NCBI GenBank assembly: GCA_018812465.1
Contig: JAHJCS010000005.1
Span: forward strand, 1-7,736
Reading direction: 5' to 3'
From: Nanobdellota archaeon
GTDB taxonomy: Archaea; Nanobdellota; Nanobdellia; Woesearchaeales; UBA12501
Length of the DNA stretch: 7,736 bases
This document shows positions 6,448-7,736 of this stretch, piece after piece. The position numbers and the translations under genes are program-made. The number at the start of each line of letters is the position of its first letter. Position 1 is the first letter of the stretch. The notes beneath the pieces are model-generated. The model was not told the DNA's origin. It made no database searches and was given only the letters and a program-made list of their open reading frames with translations.

Positions 6448-6867
6448 TTATTGTTTGCTGAAGTATTCTCGCTTTATTATCAGGATAATTATGAATGCTC
6501 CATTTATAATCACAGTGAGTACAGCAGATATTGCAATTGCTGCCAAAAGAGGTCTCTGGTTGAAATTAGCTGAGCCAAGGATCAAAGGGTTTACAAACTG
6601 TTTGAATACCCCAAATGACATCAGGACTGAGATAACATAATAAAATGCACCATATATCCATGCCCAGATATATCGATTCCATAATGCCACAATAAGAACA
6701 AGAAGAAAGATATCTCTGATGATAATTGAAGGAGCAAACCTAAATCTGAGCAGGATCCCTATGAATTCTATGCATACCAGCACAAATAATATCTTAATGG
6801 ATAAAGGCATAGGAGCCCATCCTGATTCTCTAATTACTGGCTTTTTCACTGCTTTCTTCTTGGACAT
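6448..6867 (-). CDS. Four-helix membrane protein, function unknown
   Basis: The frame is open from a farther ATG at 6906, but I place the start at the ATG at 6865-6867, giving 139 residues beginning MSKKKAVKKP. That start gives a clean basic N-terminus and lies about 26 nt downstream of a TATA box on the same strand. The longer version would add 13 hydrophobic residues and would run through that TATA box. Predicted membrane segments are about 22-42, 48-64, 66-86 and 106-131, with a basic tail (KREYFSKQ). The arrangement, with Arg-rich turns and a Trp/Tyr-rich third segment, is common in small archaeal membrane proteins of unknown function; I recognise no family. It converges on the U32 gene with 2 bp between stop codons, and its promoter region is shared with the divergent nitroreductase gene. 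Confidence 0.72.
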   Translation of the reverse strand: MSKKKAVKKPVIRESGWAPMPLSIKILFVLVCIEFIGILLRFRFAPSIIIRDIFLLVLIVALWNRYIWAWIYGAFYYVISVLMSFGVFKQFVNPLILGSANFNQRPLLAAIAISAVLTVIINGAFIIILIIKREYFSKQ

Positions 6868-6889
6868 GAGATATATTAAGAACTGATAG

Positions 6890-6897
6890 TATAAAAA
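6890..6897 (-). promoter_or_regulatory. TATA box of the four-helix membrane protein gene
   Basis: Read on the minus strand this is TTTTTATA, centred about 26 nt before the ATG at 6867. It fixes the likely start of the gene and implies a leaderless transcript. A 20-bp inverted repeat begins 6 bp upstream of it (6903-6922). Confidence 0.5.
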
Positions 6898-6902
6898 CAT
6901 TA

Positions 6903-6922
6903 TCATTATATTGTTATAATGA
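6903..6922. repeat. 20-bp inverted repeat in a divergent promoter region
   Basis: TCATTATA (6903-6910) and TATAATGA (6915-6922) are perfect 8-bp arms around TTGT. The repeat lies between divergent genes, just upstream of the TATA box of the minus-strand gene and about 40 bp or more upstream of those of the nitroreductase gene. That position suits an operator or activator site. The arms are AT-rich, so chance occurrence is not excluded. Confidence 0.4.
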
Positions 6923-6960
6923 ATTATTATTACCTTCTTAAAGAACAGCAGTCATAAAGA

Positions 6961-6981
6961 TTTAAAAATGTGTAGTATATA
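6961..6981 (+). promoter_or_regulatory. TATA region of the nitroreductase-family gene
   Basis: Two candidate elements occur: TTTAAAA (6961-6967) and TATATA (6976-6981, about 26 nt before the ATG). GAGGCGAT (6994-7001), one mismatch from the archaeal Shine-Dalgarno GAGGTGAT, lies 3 bases before the ATG. It would be in the transcript only if the upstream TATA element is used (leader about 15 nt). Confidence 0.45.
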
Positions 6982-7004
6982 CCCTTATAATCAGAGGCGA
7001 TATT

Positions 7005-7553
7005 ATGGATAATGAGACAATCAAGACAATAAAATCAAGAAGGACAACAAGAAGCTTCAATGACAAGAAGATATCAAAGGAGATCATTGAACAGCTGCTT
7101 GACTGCGCCAGGCTTGCGCCCTCTGCGATGAACAAACAGCCATGGAAGTTCATTGTGATAAATAATATAGAGCTGATAAAAGAGATGTCAGATATCATAA
7201 AAACAAGGGTCATTGATATGTTCCCAAAGATGCAGGAGAGAGCAAAGACAATGAAAGACCCTATTTTTTATGGAGCTTCACTGCTTGTTATGATACTCAG
7301 GCCTAAAGCAGATGAATGGGCATTGTTTGACTGCTCTGCAGCAGCAGAGAACATGATGCTTGCAGCAAGGTCACTTGATATAGGCAGTGTTCCAGTAGGC
7401 TTTGCGAGATTCCTGAATGAGGACAAGGGCATAATGGCAAAACTGGAGATTCCTGAGGGTTATGAGCAGCATATAACACTTGCTCTGGGATATACCGAGA
7501 AGTGGCCTGAGACTCCTGACAGGAATAAGGATAATGTCAAATGGATATCTTGA
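7005..7553 (+). CDS. Nitroreductase-family FMN flavoprotein
   Basis: The 182-residue product has the length and signatures of small FMN-dependent nitroreductase-family enzymes, homodimers that reduce nitro compounds, quinones or other substrates with NAD(P)H. The phosphate-binding start SRRTTRSF (11-18) is followed by ARLAPSAMNKQPWKFIV (35-51), with Ser40, Asn43 and Trp47 at the flavin pocket. AAAENMMLAARSLDIGSVPVGF (112-133) is the usual helix plus FMN-contacting loop. The C-terminal part ITLALGYTEKWP (157-168) is the usual last strand. The true substrate in this diverse family cannot be told from sequence; quinone or flavin reduction and redox defence are possible. It is transcribed away from the small membrane-protein gene. 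No strong terminator follows; GC-rich non-coding sequence starts about 50 bp downstream. Confidence 0.88.
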   Translation: MDNETIKTIKSRRTTRSFNDKKISKEIIEQLLDCARLAPSAMNKQPWKFIVINNIELIKEMSDIIKTRVIDMFPKMQERAKTMKDPIFYGASLLVMILRPKADEWALFDCSAAAENMMLAARSLDIGSVPVGFARFLNEDKGIMAKLEIPEGYEQHITLALGYTEKWPETPDRNKDNVKWIS

Positions 7554-7600
7554 TTTCTTGGATAATTGCACTTAATTGGAATATCAAAGGTGCTGACTTT

Positions 7601-7736
7601 TCCTAGCTCCGCCTGAACAGGATGCAACATAGAAGTGGCGGAGTGAGGCTTCTCCTTAACGCCGCCCTGACGCAGACGAGGCGAGGGTTGGCTCCCAAGG
7701 GTCTTCTTCCTTGACCCGGCCATTAAAGAGGGTATC
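7601..7736. other. GC-rich hairpin-forming non-coding stretch (possible ncRNA or interspersed repeat; runs off window)
   Basis: By direct count 79 of 136 bases are G or C, clearly above the AT-rich gaps elsewhere in the window. Visible pairings are CTCCGCC (7607-7613) with GGCGGAG (7637-7643), CCCT (7665-7668) with AGGG (7684-7687), GGGTC (7699-7703) with GACCC (7713-7717), and an outer TGGC (7689-7692) with GCCA (7719-7722). The last two nest into one hairpin. I tried SRP RNA, RNase P RNA and tRNA on both strands and saw no conserved core. The minus strand reads as a Pro/Arg/Gln/Gly-rich peptide of the kind produced when GC-rich interspersed repeats are mistranslated (from memory), so a dispersed repeat is an equal option. 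Nothing beyond base 7736 is visible. Confidence 0.4.

Noticed and set aside
7460..7723. Minus-strand open frame of 87 residues across the nitroreductase end and the GC-rich tail
   Set aside because: Half of it is antisense to the well-supported nitroreductase gene. The rest reads as Pro/Arg/Ser/Gln-rich sequence typical of translated non-coding repeats, with no promoter or ribosome-binding site recognised.
7601..7736. SRP RNA, RNase P RNA or tRNA
   Set aside because: A GGGTC/GACCC hairpin with a GGAA-containing loop on the minus strand recalls SRP helix 8, but the symmetric-loop sequence and AGCAGCC side are missing. GGGTTGGCTCCC resembles a T-arm but lacks the TTCRA loop and no cloverleaf fits. 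No RNase P core motif was seen.
1..7736. Defence system, CRISPR array, transposon or integrase
   Set aside because: No direct-repeat array, transposase, integrase, nuclease/helicase or toxin-antitoxin pair is visible on either strand.

Overview
The window looks archaeal. It carries a diphthamide-synthesis gene (Dph2 family). Most gene groups are preceded by an AT-rich TATA element about 25-28 nt before the start codon, which suggests leaderless mRNAs. T-rich runs follow two of the genes, arginine is mostly AGA/AGG, and Shine-Dalgarno matches are of the GAGG/GGTGAT type. Compact genes, many small membrane proteins and secreted proteins with Ig-like repeats and Lys-rich tails suggest a DPANN-type (Woesearchaeota/Pacearchaeota-like) or other little-cultured archaeon. 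That lineage is inference; no rRNA is present to test it.

Layout. (1) 1-355 is the 3' end of a surface protein: beta-sandwich remnant, acidic and Thr/Pro-rich stalk, C-terminal membrane anchor. A T-rich run follows. (2) 539-3574 is a four-gene cluster on + with exactly one base between each pair of genes: a short Dph2-like protein, a DUF192 lipoprotein, a xylose-isomerase-like TIM barrel and an MFS transporter. One TATA box serves the cluster. (3) 3715-4818 encodes a type I membrane protein with a signal peptide, CARDB-like domain, helical stalk, one membrane segment and a Lys/Ala-rich cytoplasmic tail. (4) 4924-5139 encodes a 71-residue two-helix membrane protein. (5) 5225-6445 encodes a U32-family protein with the cysteine pattern of an Fe-S hydroxylase. 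(6) 6448-6867 (-) encodes a four-helix membrane protein that converges on the U32 gene with a 2-bp gap. (7) 7005-7553 encodes a small nitroreductase-family flavoprotein, divergent from the previous gene across a 137-bp region with a 20-bp inverted repeat. (8) 7601-7736 is a GC-rich, hairpin-rich, apparently non-coding stretch running off the window.

How the genes work together. The 539-3574 cluster is probably co-transcribed, but its products have no obvious shared pathway. Two genes, dph2-like and U32, point to Fe-S enzymes that modify the translation apparatus, though this is firm only at family level. I see no defence system, CRISPR array, transposon or biosynthetic cluster. The most notable item is the Dph2-like protein, which lacks the whole first domain and one of the three cluster-binding cysteines, yet has its own promoter and a clean reading frame.
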